Shown: piece after piece, positions 23,231 to 34,012 of the stretch
How the letters are laid out: every line of letters begins with the position of its first letter
Numbering within the stretch: position 1 is the stretch's first letter
NCBI GenBank assembly: GCA_964019055.1
Contig: OZ025208.1
Span: 10,632,597 to 10,696,596 of the forward strand
DNA from: Anthopleura xanthogrammica
Lineage: Eukaryota; Cnidaria; Anthozoa; Actiniaria; Actiniidae
Direction: 5' to 3'
DNA length: 64,000 nt
The notes under the pieces: generated by a model
Seen by the model: only the letters and a program-made list of their open reading frames with translations
Told to the model about the DNA's origin: nothing
Databases searched by the model: none
Made by a program: the position numbers and the translations under genes

Positions 23231-26200
23231 GTAAGAACAACTAGTTCGTAGTTCGATAGAATGACCTTATTCCCAATTGAGGCACGTGAGAAAATTGAGT
23301 AGAAAATGACCAATCACATTGCAGCGCTACCCGGTGCTGCATGGCCACCCATAAACCTTAGGTTTGGATCAGAGTTGGAGTAAATTCAGGGTGATTTTCA
23401 TTGAAGGCGCCATAGCCAAATGTTTATCTTAAGGAGTGTTCTATTTAGTTGGTATAATCTGAAAGAATTGTTTGGCGGCAACGCATTAGTGCGGACAAAA
23501 ATTAAACCCCTCGTAAACTGTTTGTCTGTGCACGTATGTCGAACAAGCAAATATGTCATTTAAATAGTAGCAACGCAGGACACCCAGTATCGAGCATTAC
23601 AACAGGTCTCTAAGGAGAGGGGGTATTTACCGGTTAATCATATCCATTTTGAAATCATTAGCAAATCCTGCAATCTGATTGGCTACAAAGTGTGCGATTT
23701 AAGCATTAATTGCACTATTTTGAATCATTAATTGCATCATTTTGTCAAACAATCACTTTTGAAGCTACATATAACTGTTGAGTATTTTAATGTATTAAGT
23801 TTCAAAATGGAAATGATTAAAAGGTAATAGAACTGAGTGTCTTGCAATTTTGGGCAGAAATCACACTCGTGATTAACAAATTGCACTCCCGCTGCGCGGT
23901 CGTGCAATTTTGTAATCACTCTTGCGATTTCAGCCCAAATTGCACTCCACTCAGTTCTATTACCATTATTAACCTCATTTAAACTATTTTAGACCACTGT
24001 ACCTTCTGTCTTGCTTTTCCAGTGCACATCAGGAAAAACTTGTTGACCGCTATCGCGAAGTTCTACAAGTACACATGTCTTCGTTTTGTACGTTATCGTC
24101 CTGGCGTACACGGGAACCATATCTACTTCAACGCAAGATATGGGTATGACATAGTTAATTCTTATTCAGAACGTGCTTCACCAAAGCTGAGATCACTGAG
24201 GACAATAGAAAACATTTGTTGTCAAACACTGAGTAATAAAAGCTTTTGATGCAAGCATGTACAGACTGCGTCTTCGGGATGCTGTAAAGGCGCGGACACA
24301 CCATGCAACATTGGGCGCTATATTATAGGCAATGTTGCTGAAGTTGTGATCGTTTTCTACTTCAGCGACATTGCGTGTAACAAACTAAGTGCGTCGTGTG
24401 ACATGACTTGCGACATCGATTACCTGCATGTTGCAACATCGATTGCCTGCATGCAACATTACGCGCTATGTTGCACCATAGTTGTTTGTGCCCGTACTTT
24501 AACTGGTGAAATTTTGCGATCCAAATCCGTCAAACCTGTAAATGTACCTAGCCACAATCCTTTCCACACCCCGCTTTGTAACTTATTCAGTTGACTAATT
24601 TTACTTAAATGATGATCAATGCGTTGGGAAATATAATCAATTGTGCTGACGTTTCCGCAAACCCTGAACTCGCACTTTCGTTGGAACAAAAGGGAGGCAT
24701 GTATGCAAAGATGTTCACATTGGGTATACTTTTTTTTGATTTCAGATGCTCTTCTAAGATAGGGAGACATTACGTTGCACCTGTTGGCCAGCCCGTCTCT
24801 ATTGGTAGGGGATGCAACTCTCCTAGCACCATTATACACGAACTGTTACATGCATTAGGTAAGTTACTTGCATTTATTACTTGTTATTTATTATTTATTT
24901 ATTATACGTCCTAATCCAGTTCATTTGCTGTTAATGGATTTTGGAGAAAGGCCGAAATATACTCAAATTAAAAAATGACAAATCTTCTCGTAATTTTGTT
25001 TATTATCAAGCCATATGCCCAAATAATTAACAATTAGTCCTCGAGTCCGAATGGTCTACGAGTCAATAGCCCATGAGGCCGAAGGCCGAATGGGCTATTG
25101 ACTCGTAGGCCATGAGGGCGAGAGGTCTAATTGTTTTAGTAAAAACCTACTAATCGGTCCAATGAAAGGATCCAAAAAGTTTTGGATTTTGCTTTAAATA
25201 TATATTTTTTGGTTTTCAAAACCGGCGCTTTTCGCTACTAGAGGTCTATCACTAATAGACCCCTAGTAGCTCAGCCAATCACAGGACTCGATTGGTGATA
25301 GACCATTAGTAGGTTTTTTCTAAATATATTTATTACTTGAAAGAAAATAACAAGAAATAACAAAATTGATGGAAGAAACCCTTTTCCCATGCAGTTCAGA
25401 TCACGCATAATTACGAGTAATTTGTGCGCGTGTAACTCATTGCACTCTTGGGTCTTAATTAATTATTAGATGCAAAAACCAATTTGACCACTCATTCTGC
25501 GCGATGGCAATAAAGAAAACGAAATTCGGAATTACAAAACGAAATTTAAAATTCATCGATACTCTGAAACAACCGTAGCTCTGGGCTGATCAAAGTCACG
25601 ATTTTAACTTACAGATAGATTAAACACCTTTATCTTTATGTTCCCCAGGGTTTTGGCACGAACAATCTCGTTCAGATCGCGATAAATACGTATCAATCAG
25701 ATGGGAGAATATCAGTCCAGGTAAGGTTAAGTGTGAACAGTCTTGTCTGGCAAAGATTTTTTTTAATTATGTGGAATTTATATGTCTGCGAACCAGCATT
25801 TGCCTATATTAGATTATTTGTATTTGTATATTTATTTTATACCACCACAACATAGATATATAACTATACTCAAAGTACTTTCCAAGGCTATGATAACCAA
25901 ATGTGATGTGAAAGTTGTGAAGCTTAATTTTGACGCCGGTAGACTTTGTCAATAATTTGGTGTGAGGGTGATAATTTTTGAAGCTACCGATTTCTGAGGG
26001 AAAACATCTTCGAGAATTAATTGTTTTGAAAATGCCAAGCAATGAAAGCATGCAGCATTTCAGGTTTCTTTTACTGCAGGTCTCTCTTCTGGAATCATTT
26101 CTACTAGAATCTAAGTCTTATGTTTGCTTACATTTACAGGCAATGCAGATCAGTTTAATAAATATGACTGGAGAACCATAGACCAACTGAATATAGGTTA

Positions 26201-28916
26201 CGATTACAAGTCCATCATGCACTATAGTCGAACAGCATTCAGCAAAAATGGAAGACCTACCATTGTAGCTATTGGAAACGAAAATATGAAATTTGGAACT
26301 AGGGACAACCGTTTAAGTACAAAAGACATCATTGAAATTAACGCTCTGTACGACTGCCAAAGTAAGTTCATATATATATATACTTAAATTGCAAAACAAC
26401 TTTGCACACTTAGAGCTCGAGCAATTTTGTATAACATGTGAATTCGGCAGGACGGCAACGCCCCCGGGGGGGAGGGAGGGGGACTCCGATAAGAAAGATG
26501 CGGGGATGCTCGTCGTACCATTTAGGGGTCTTTTTGGAGCGCTTGACTTAAAAAGAAAATCAACAAAGATGATTTTGCCGTTCTCTTTACTTCGTAAAAC
26601 AAGGCATTTTACGTTGCACTTTAAGCATACTACAGCAAAGATGCACATAGGTTGTCGGGATAGGTTGTTTCAAATAGTTGGAAAATTTCAGATAGTCGGG
26701 ATGTTCCAGAACGGTCGACGAATAGCCATTCTTTGCAGAATTTCAGGTTGTTCAGGAAAATATTTCGAGAGGTTGAAAAGGGTACCAAAGTCTCGGGATA
26801 TAGTAGAGATAAATACTTTTTTTTTACTTTTCGCTGACCTATTTCGATCGTGTTTGCTTTCAGCTACAAGGTACGGTTGGACCAGGTGGTCTGAGTTTAC
26901 ACCATGTGATAAAAGATGTTACAAGTCAAGAAATCGTTATTGCTACCATAGTGGGAATCCTAAAAGTTGTGGAGGCAATGTTAATGCGTACGGTGTTGAG
27001 AAAGATATACGAAAGTGTTCGAGAAGGGAGTGTCTGGGTAAGTATATACAGTCAAAACGGCTCAAGCGTACCCCCTAGGCTCCATTAATGATCTCATTAT
27101 TCGAATATTGAGTTGAATATTCCGCTCTGAGTTTTCATTAAAAAATCCGAAGTCACATTCATTTCACGAGTAAGATTCTAAGTGATGGCCTTTCTGGGGA
27201 TTTTTTCTACCTTGGCATGGCAATTGTTGAAGAATCCAATCGAAACTCAAGTAGATAATTCATTTTCAAGTCTGGAGTCAGATTGAATAATGAACTCAAT
27301 ATTCGAATAATAAATTCATTAGTGGATTCTAGAAGGGTACGTTTGAGCCGTTTTGACAGTAAAGCCACAAAATGCTACGTTGGACCTGGGAGAGTTGAGA
27401 GATGGCCGGGTAACCAAATAAAGATCGACAGAAAAACGTCCGAAACGTCAGTACAGCTACAGGGCTTATAACATTTTTTACCGACGGTATTTAAGTTTCC
27501 TTCTTATTCACTTCTTGCATCAGTCAACACGCCGTCCGACGCAGTCCCCACTAGTAACTGGCTACCAAACAGAGCACTCGTAACACCGCCCAATTAAACA
27601 CTAATGACTTTTTTCCAGGAAAGAATGCAGTCCATGGTCACTGGGGTCACTGGGGTGCATGGACTACTTGCAGTGCTACTTGTGATGAAGGAGCGCGAAG
27701 CCGAACAAGGCTGTGTAACAACCCGGCTCCATCTAAGTATGGCAAACCATGTAAAGGAACAGCAAAAAGGGAGGAACTCTGTACCGTAGGGAGGTGCCAT
27801 TTAGGTGAATACCATTAATGTATCATATCATGGCTTACATTCATACTGACCGTCACTAGATTCGTAGGGGAAACGTACAAGCTTCATAACTTTGAAAACT
27901 TCTACGCCTATACGATTCCTGCTCAAGGCTTCGATCTCCGCATAGGGCTATTTTCAAAAATATTATACCAGGTCAATTCCTAACACAGCCTGGACGACAA
28001 TTAATACTGATAGGACTAACAAACCTTTGACCCTCAGTCCCTGATATAAATTTGATAGGTGCCTTGTTTAATTTAATTTTGTTTGTGCCGTATTTATCGT
28101 TAATAGTGTGGTATATAGATACCCTGTCTAGCATGTATAGTAACCCGGTACTTTTAAATTCAAGATTATGATGATACAGATTTTGAGAGTCCAAGTCGTC
28201 CTTTTGGAATGTGGAAAAACCGACCCGGAACGAGGCTGAAATGGATCAGACACCAGTTCGTAACCAAGACCATGAATACTGGTCCCATCTATGACCACAC
28301 CAAAAGAACAGGTGATTAAATACTGATAAAATACTGAGATCTCGGGTCACTCGAGTTTTCTAATTGATTCGTTTTGAGTGGAGCTAAGTACAATCAAGTG
28401 GGGCATAAGTTCTCTTATTAGTAGGATGTCCATATTTAATACATTCTTTTTTTCAAGCACAAGGTCATTATTTGTACATGGAATCATCATACCCTGCTAA
28501 ACCTGGAGACCGGGCGACACTGACAACCTCAACCCTGACAGCCAAAACAAGATTCCAGTGTCTTAAGTTTTACTATTACATGTATGGACATACGATGGGA
28601 TCTTTACAAGTTAAACTGTATCGACCAGGATCAACAAAAACTCTCTTTTATAAGGGAGGGAATAAGGGCAAATTATGGCATTTGGGCACGGCAACCGTTG
28701 AAGCAACGACGAAGTTTGCAGTAAGTTATGATAGGAACTTTTTGGATGTCAATTTCTTTAAAGTTTTTTGAAGAACTGAGGCAAAATGATGATGGCGGTG
28801 GCAATAATTTGATGATAACGATGATGATGATCGCGATGATATATATTAAAATATGATGATCCATGCATGATGATTATGGCGAAAGGACGACTACGATGAT
28901 GATGATATGATGTGAT

Positions 28917-28970
<54 letters not shown>

Positions 28971-29305
28971 GTGATGATGTGATATGACATGATATGATAT
29001 GATGATCTGATGATGATGATGATATGATGATGATGATGATATGATGATGATGATGATATGATGATGATGATGATGATGTGATGATGATGATGATATGATG
29101 ATGATGATGATATGATGATATGATGATAATGATGATGATGATGATGATGATGATGATATGATGATGATGATGATATGATGATGATGATGATGATGATGAG
29201 ATGATGATGATGATGATGATGATGATGATAATGATGATGATGATGATGATGATGATAATGATGATAATGATGATAATGATGATGATGATGATGATGATGA
29301 TGATA

Positions 29306-29347
<42 letters not shown>

Positions 29348-29782
29348 ATGATGAGTAATATGATTGTAGTGGACTTCATTTAGTTTATCGATCACCTGAA
29401 ATTGGACGGAAACCCATTTCATTTTATCTTTTATTTCATCTTATTTCATGTTCAGCTCGAGATAGTTGGAACTGTTGGCAATACAGGCTACTCTGACATC
29501 GCTATTGACGACGTGTACCTCGATGATGGCAGATGCTGTAAGTATTCGACTTATCCCTCTTAACTCAAGTCCAGAAAATGGACCAAAGACCCCAGAATTG
29601 ATGTTGAGTGCAGGGAAGTGCGCATGCACCACACCGTTATATTTTTATGTTTCTTTTCCTTTTTTCGCCCAGTTTGTCAAGATAAATACATGATGTGTAA
29701 AAAGTGGTCAGCAAAAGGAGAATGTAAAGCCAACGAAGCATGGATGAAGAAGAATTGTCCAAGAAGCTGTAATGTTTGTTGA
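20687..29782 (+). CDS. Gene C: astacin metalloprotease with TSP1, MAM and a single ShK domain
   Basis: A complete 14-exon gene, about 651 aa, with the same leader as gene B ([21 protein letters not shown]). Catalytic, TSP1 and MAM modules are intact. The coding region stops with TGA at 29780-29782, two bases after the sixth Cys codon of ShK1 would normally continue to a donor, so the single ShK domain is complete but the rest of the tail is gone. A dead copy of the final ShK exon survives at 31931-32012. The protein should be a secreted, furin-activated protease with a short tail. The reading frame is clean in every exon, which argues for a functional gene. Confidence 0.88.
23823..23964. mobile_element. 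Palindromic MITE-like element
   Basis: Ends GGTAATAGAACTGAGTG / CACTCAGTTCTATTACC are inverted repeats, and the interior also pairs (TTGCAATTTTGGGCAGAAAT). About 142 bp in a gene C intron. Confidence 0.8.
24023..26361 (+). CDS. Gene C catalytic domain exons
   Basis: Exons 24023-24143, 24746-24858, 25649-25720 and 26140-26361. The zinc motif is [19 protein letters not shown] and the Met-turn [10 protein letters not shown]. All expected catalytic residues are present. The intron between the first and second has a TGCAACATT-rich repeat (about 24290-24490); the next carries the inverted MITE composite at 25029-25323. Confidence 0.89.
25029..25323 (-). mobile_element. MITE plus hairpin composite, copy 2 (inverted)
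   Basis: Near-identical reverse complement of 7271-7566, same boundaries and same order of MITE and hairpin. It lies in the gene C intron between the two zinc-motif exons. Confidence 0.87.
26864..27804 (+). CDS. Gene C TSP1 repeats 1 and 2
   Basis: Exons 26864-27037 and 27619-27804. Motifs [15 protein letters not shown] and [20 protein letters not shown] begins about a dozen bases after the first donor (27046-27361). Confidence 0.88.
27046..27361. mobile_element. MITE next to a splice donor
   Basis: Terminal inverted repeats ACAGTCAAAACGGCTCAAGC / GTTTGAGCCGTTTTGACAGT of about 26 bp, with further inner pairing (AATATTGAGTT / AACTCAATATT). It begins 9 bases after the end of the TSP1-1 exon, and right of it the intron resumes homology with gene A (AAAGCCACAAAATG). 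Confidence 0.82.
28165..29537 (+). CDS. Gene C MAM domain exons
   Basis: Exons 28165-28311, 28458-28720 and 29456-29537. All three are intact ([44 protein letters not shown]). The last intron contains a GAT-rich microsatellite of about 460 bp. Confidence 0.88.
28893..29354. repeat. (GAT)n microsatellite
   Basis: About 460 bp of GAT/ATG triplets with frequent 2-bp slips that give ATGATATGATG blocks. It lies in the last MAM intron of gene C; the matching introns in A, B and D have only short GATG-rich stretches or none. The long His/Ile/Ser ORFs over it are artefacts. Confidence 0.95.
29673..29782 (+). CDS. Gene C ShK domain and stop
   Basis: One ShK domain ([17 protein letters not shown] ... 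SCNVC) ended by TGA. In A and B the same place reads TGTGGGC then a donor. Downstream, 29783-29830 still resembles the intron 3' end found between ShK units (CTTTTCTTTGGATTCACA), showing that a deletion joined the end of ShK1 to a later intron. Confidence 0.85.
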
Positions 29783-30291
29783 TCTAACGGTAAAAAACAT
29801 CTTTTTGCTTTTCTTTGGATTCACATCGTATACAATGCTTCGTAGCAGGTGGAAAATACGCACGCGCATGCGTACATCCGTTGATGCATACAACTGTGAT
29901 CGCAGGCGAACTGAGAGTATTCCAATGAGCCGTGATGTGTGTTATTTGAGTGCTGATTTATAAAAAATATTATAGTGTTTTTCCTTTCATAATATTTTGT
30001 TTGACTGCGTTTCTTACCAATTTGGCTAGGCTTAAAAGAAGTAGAGTTTATCCAGGGATTATTCATTCATGACGTAAATATATCTCGAATTTTCCCAACG
30101 TCAAAACACGTACGAAGAATTAATTTGATAGCGGATCTTGAACATTTCGAGGACTTCAGCATAAGAACGAATTCCTTTCTAGTATATTTATATTGCAAAA
30201 ATGAAAGGAAAACAGCGCACGCGCACGATACAAGAAGGAACTGAGAAATATACGCGCACATCTATAAAAGTGGGTCCAAGCTTGGTAGATA

Positions 30292-30421
30292 CTTGTTTCC
30301 ATAGCCCAAAATGGCCTTGTCGAGAGAGGACTGGAATCTAAACCTTACCCTAAACCTAACCAACCCTAGAATCGATTCCAGTCCTTTCTCGATGAAGGGC
30401 AGTTTGGGCTATGGAAGCAAG
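30292..30421. repeat. Palindromic element with CCCTAA-like loop
   Basis: Left arm begins CTTGTTTCCATAGCCC and the right arm ends GGGCTATGGAAGCAAG. Inner arms pair across GACTGGAATC / GATTCCAGTC. The loop contains ACCCTAAACCTAACC, resembling degenerate telomeric repeats. Confidence 0.8.
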
Positions 30422-31181
30422 CTGTTCACCGTCCAGCTAAGGTAACCTTCAGACCAGACCAAACTCAAAGCCAACCAATCAGAATTAAGAATTCAACCGA
30501 TTGTATTTTGATTAGCATTTCCCATTATAGATGGATCTATTCCTAGTGTTATCTTATACACACATGCTGATTATAGCTATAATATAAATGACTAGAAGAA
30601 AATAATTATGATGAACACTCACCAGCTGTAATTTTTTTCCATGATGTATCTCCCGTACAGGAACTGAATATTTGGAGCTCAATAAGGTGCTTGTAGTGAT
30701 AACTATGGCCGCCATTTTCGCCGTCCATTGAGACTTAAAATTCCTTTCCACTGCACGGCAAAGTTCCATTAACTTTGTGACTGAAACACTTTTACCAATC
30801 CTTAATTCCTCACATATTGAATCACCGGTACTGGAAGATTTATAGATCTAATTTTGCATCACGTTTCTTATGGAAACATTAATAAATCGCTTCGAAATGG
30901 ACTTAATCAAATATCGTTGGTAAACATTCATGTCAGCCATTTAGCGTGTAACTACGCATGCGCATGCATAGACGGGACAAATTTTCCTCCTGCTATGCCT
31001 CACTACTAGAATAGACCTTTTTAACTAGAGTACAATGTTTTCCCATTTCAGACCTCGTGCCATTCCCTAGAGTATCATTTCTTTGTTTGACGGTTGCGCA
31101 TGAGAGAACCAGCTCATACACATCATGAATATGAATAAAACTCAAACAAAGAGTTTTATTTTCAAGAGAATGACACGTAGT

Positions 31182-31483
31182 CTACAGTAAAAATCGAAAT
31201 GTGTTGATACACTACCTCATAATGTTGGAAAAATTAAGCATGCAGTGTAAGAAAAAGCGCTTTAAAAATCGTATATAAACTAAATCCCCCCCCCCCCCCC
31301 CCTCCCCCATTCAATGTTGTTCCTTGAGAATGTGGCTAGCTCACGGTACCCAACTTTGGCCATTTAGACAACATTGCAAGGGGAGGGGAGGGGGAGCGTA
31401 CAGTGTACATCAGTCATTTCACACAGCCAATTTTGGGAACATTATAGGGGTAGTGTATCAACACATTTCGATTTTTACTGTAG
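31182..31483. mobile_element. MITE with about 35-bp terminal inverted repeats
   Basis: Begins CTACAGTAAAAATCGAAATG and ends CATTTCGATTTTTACTGTAG. The arms extend through GTGTTGATACACTAC. About 302 bp with a poly-C tract inside. No coding capacity. Confidence 0.87.
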
Positions 31484-31930
31484 CCTGAAATGAGTAAACA
31501 TTACATCACTTTGATGACGAATCAATTCAGCCCAAGGTCCCTTGGGGAAGGCTTTGCTGGATGACAAACAAACTTGAAATTGATTCATAGCTTGAAATCG
31601 AAAGTATCTTAAAAGAGAAAAACAATATTTTGGAAAAGGTCTTGGATATGACATTAGTAATCCCGCAAAAGTTTTTAAAATCAAGGAAGTCCAATTTTTT
31701 TTTGCCATCCAGTAACAGTCACGTGACAGTTTGTTCGAAAAGGCCCGTTGTATAAGCTAAGTCGGTCCCTAAAACAGTTAAGGTAAAATTTGTACCTTAT
31801 ACAGTATTCAGGTCCGACAAAAATATATTACCTAAAGATGTTGTATACTCGAAGAAAACCCCCACCTCCAATTTCTGCGTACCTTTGAATAAAAAACAAA
31901 ACTGATGTTTTTGTTTCTGCTTCTTGTTTC

Positions 31931-32012
31931 AGTGGACTGAGATGGGTGAATGTAAAGCTAACCCGCTCTACATGGACGTGAACTGAAGAAAAGCTGCAAC
32001 AAGTGCAGTGCA
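31931..32012 (+). pseudogene. Relic of the terminal ShK exon of gene C
   Basis: Follows GTTTCAG and matches the terminal exon of A and B from WAEIGEC onward, but about 32 bp at the 5' side are missing. A one-base deletion turns the AACTGCAAG stretch into an early TGA. The original TAG end and a little 3' flank are still recognisable. Confidence 0.85.
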
Positions 32013-32404
32013 TAGTGATATATGTATTTTTGATAATATTTCTAAACTTTAAGTTGAAAAGTGTACGTCTTGAGTGAGCGCGTAGTCTCCCTCCAGACGG
32101 CTGTTTTTAGTGTCGTCTCGCAACGTTTCCTGCCCACCCAACAACAACGCTCCCTCCCCACAAATGTCTGCGAGGGAATCATATTAGTGATCACTCGACG
32201 GCAGCAGCTAGCCATCTTGGATGAGAAGACAATCAATAACTAAAGCATTTCTAGGGATACATTACGTTTCTGAGCAATTTATTTAATTAAGAAATTAAGA
32301 ATCTAAATGGCTTAATATGGTTAAAAATTTCAATTTGAAAGTCGCGGGATCGTCTTTGACCCTTTGGTTTGGAGGATGGCCAACGTAAAATAATCAGGAC
32401 GGGT

Positions 32405-32550
32405 TTCTGTACTGTACTGTAGCCGTACCGTATCTTACCGTATCTGTAACTACGCGTTGTGATTGGATGAATCACTATAAGACAATAGGAAGCCATGTCA
32501 ATGTTACGCATTGTAGTACCGTTTACGTGCTGTCCGTACAAACCTTATGT
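32405..32550 (-). repeat. Interspersed repeat, copy 1 (ACGGTA-rich)
   Basis: The reverse complement matches 54440-54575, sharing ATGGCTTCC, ATTGTCT and CCAATCACAACGCGTAGTTA. Family unknown; ends rich in ACGGTA/TACCGT suggest a foldback element. Confidence 0.7.
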
Positions 32551-32635
32551 TTCTCAAAATAAACTTTGCCGGTACCTCTGTTCAGAGGTATACGGATATA
32601 TCGTCTTCATCGTCACCTTCAATATCATCATTATT

Positions 32636-32820
32636 TTCTTCTTCGTCGTCTTCTTCTTCTTCTTCTCCTTAATCTTCTTCTCCTTCTTCTTCTTCTTCTC
32701 CTTCTTCTTCTTCTTCTCCTTCTTCTTCTTCTCCTTCTTCTTCTTCTTCTTCTTCTTCTTCTTCTTTTTTTCTTCTTCTGCTTCTTCTTCTTCTTCTTCT
32801 TCTTCTTCTTCTTCTTTTTC
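32636..32820. repeat. (CTT)n microsatellite
   Basis: About 180 bp of CTT/TTC triplets with scattered CTCC interruptions. Poly-Leu, poly-Phe and poly-Arg ORFs over it are artefacts. Confidence 0.95.
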
Positions 32821-33769
32821 ATCATTACCGGTTGATCCCGGTTCATCACTATATCCGCTGCACCATGATCATGACTGTCAAGAGCAACTTCTGAGCGTGG
32901 GCTCCCTGTGTTTCCAGTGCACGTGTGTCCCATCATGCATCAGCTGTTACATCGAAGAAGACAAGATGGCGAGCATTAAAAGGTGTGATGTGCTGACAAG
33001 AACTTTGACTTTAAACGGTAAGAAATGTTTGTAGACTTAACTAAACTATAAGGATATTGAGATAAGGTATATTTCTTTCTCCTCGGAAGTTGAGTTCATG
33101 GTTGGAGTTTTTTTTCCTCCCTTAAAAAGCATATTTTCCGAACGGCCTTTCCGAACGCCCCGTTTGGTTTGGAAATGATGCACGTGGAAGGTTTTCTTTA
33201 CCAAAAACGTCTTAAATTCGCTTGTTTTACAGTCCACAATACCACAGATATTAAGAACAAGATATATAATACCTTATTTCAAATGAATATATAAATTTTT
33301 ACATGTTTTTGTAGGAAATTGTGATTCCAGTTTATAGTTAAACACAACCCACACTCCCTTGCCTACCCCAAAACAATTCAAGTTTCAAATTATTTTCAAC
33401 AGAATTCGCATTTTAAAATAATTGAAAACTGTCCTTTAAAATTGGCTTTATTTCAAAAGGTAGTATTTCGTTTTAAGGGAGAGTTGAACAAGTTTCCCAA
33501 GAGGTGTCACCATTAAAGTAATTAGCACAATCCCTCTCCATCCCCTCCCCCTAGGGATGGGGTGTTGGCAAATGGTATAGAACGAAAAACAATAGGTTCC
33601 AATTCTCAGGAGATTCAAATTCTTTTGTTTTGCCCTCCCAATTGAGCAGCTCTGACGTCATGTGCAAGGGGTCTATTTTCTGATTTCTTTATTTTCTTTA
33701 CTTTTTTACTTTGAATCTCAATATTCTGCGAACTTAGACATTTCAATGCATTGTTGTGAAATTGGTAAT

Positions 33770-33870
33770 CAGTTGTTACATTTTATATTTTTGACTGGCA
33801 GCAGTGAAAAAAACAAATTCCAACGGGCAGCTCGCAACTACTGAGTTTGCTTACAAATACTGTAGATCAG
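33770..33870. repeat. Interspersed repeat, copy 2
   Basis: Same repeat as 12866-12970 in gene B (TTTTTGACTGGCAGCAGTGA and following). Confidence 0.6.
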
Positions 33871-34012
33871 GTTTAGCTATGTTCTGTTCTCTGATAAAAC
33901 ACAACTGAAGCTGTAGGACATGAAAAAAGTTTTAGAAATCACGAGCTGTATGCCATACCAAACAAATGTTGTTATTCAGAATATTTTACTTACTGAGGAA
34001 AGAAGTAATATT

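Larger units (their letters stand above)
29783..31930. other. Decayed ShK region downstream of gene C
   Basis: Non-coding. Contains an intron 3'-end relic (to about 29830), a palindromic element (30292-30421), a MITE (31182-31483) and a poly-C tract (31286-31302). The ShK 2-6 exons found in gene B are absent. Confidence 0.7.

Noticed and set aside
28874..29422. Long minus-strand His-, Ile- and Ser-rich ORFs and plus-strand Met-rich ORF
   Set aside because: They are translations of the GAT microsatellite in three frames and have no signal, start context or conservation.
30554..30769. Minus-strand ORF with an ATGGCGGCCAT-like start as a possible first exon
   Set aside because: No donor-to-acceptor partner or domain could be recognised, and similar ATGGCGG motifs recur in repeat-rich parts of the window.
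32566..32936. Poly-Leu, poly-Phe and poly-Arg ORFs
   Set aside because: Translations of the CTT triplet tract.
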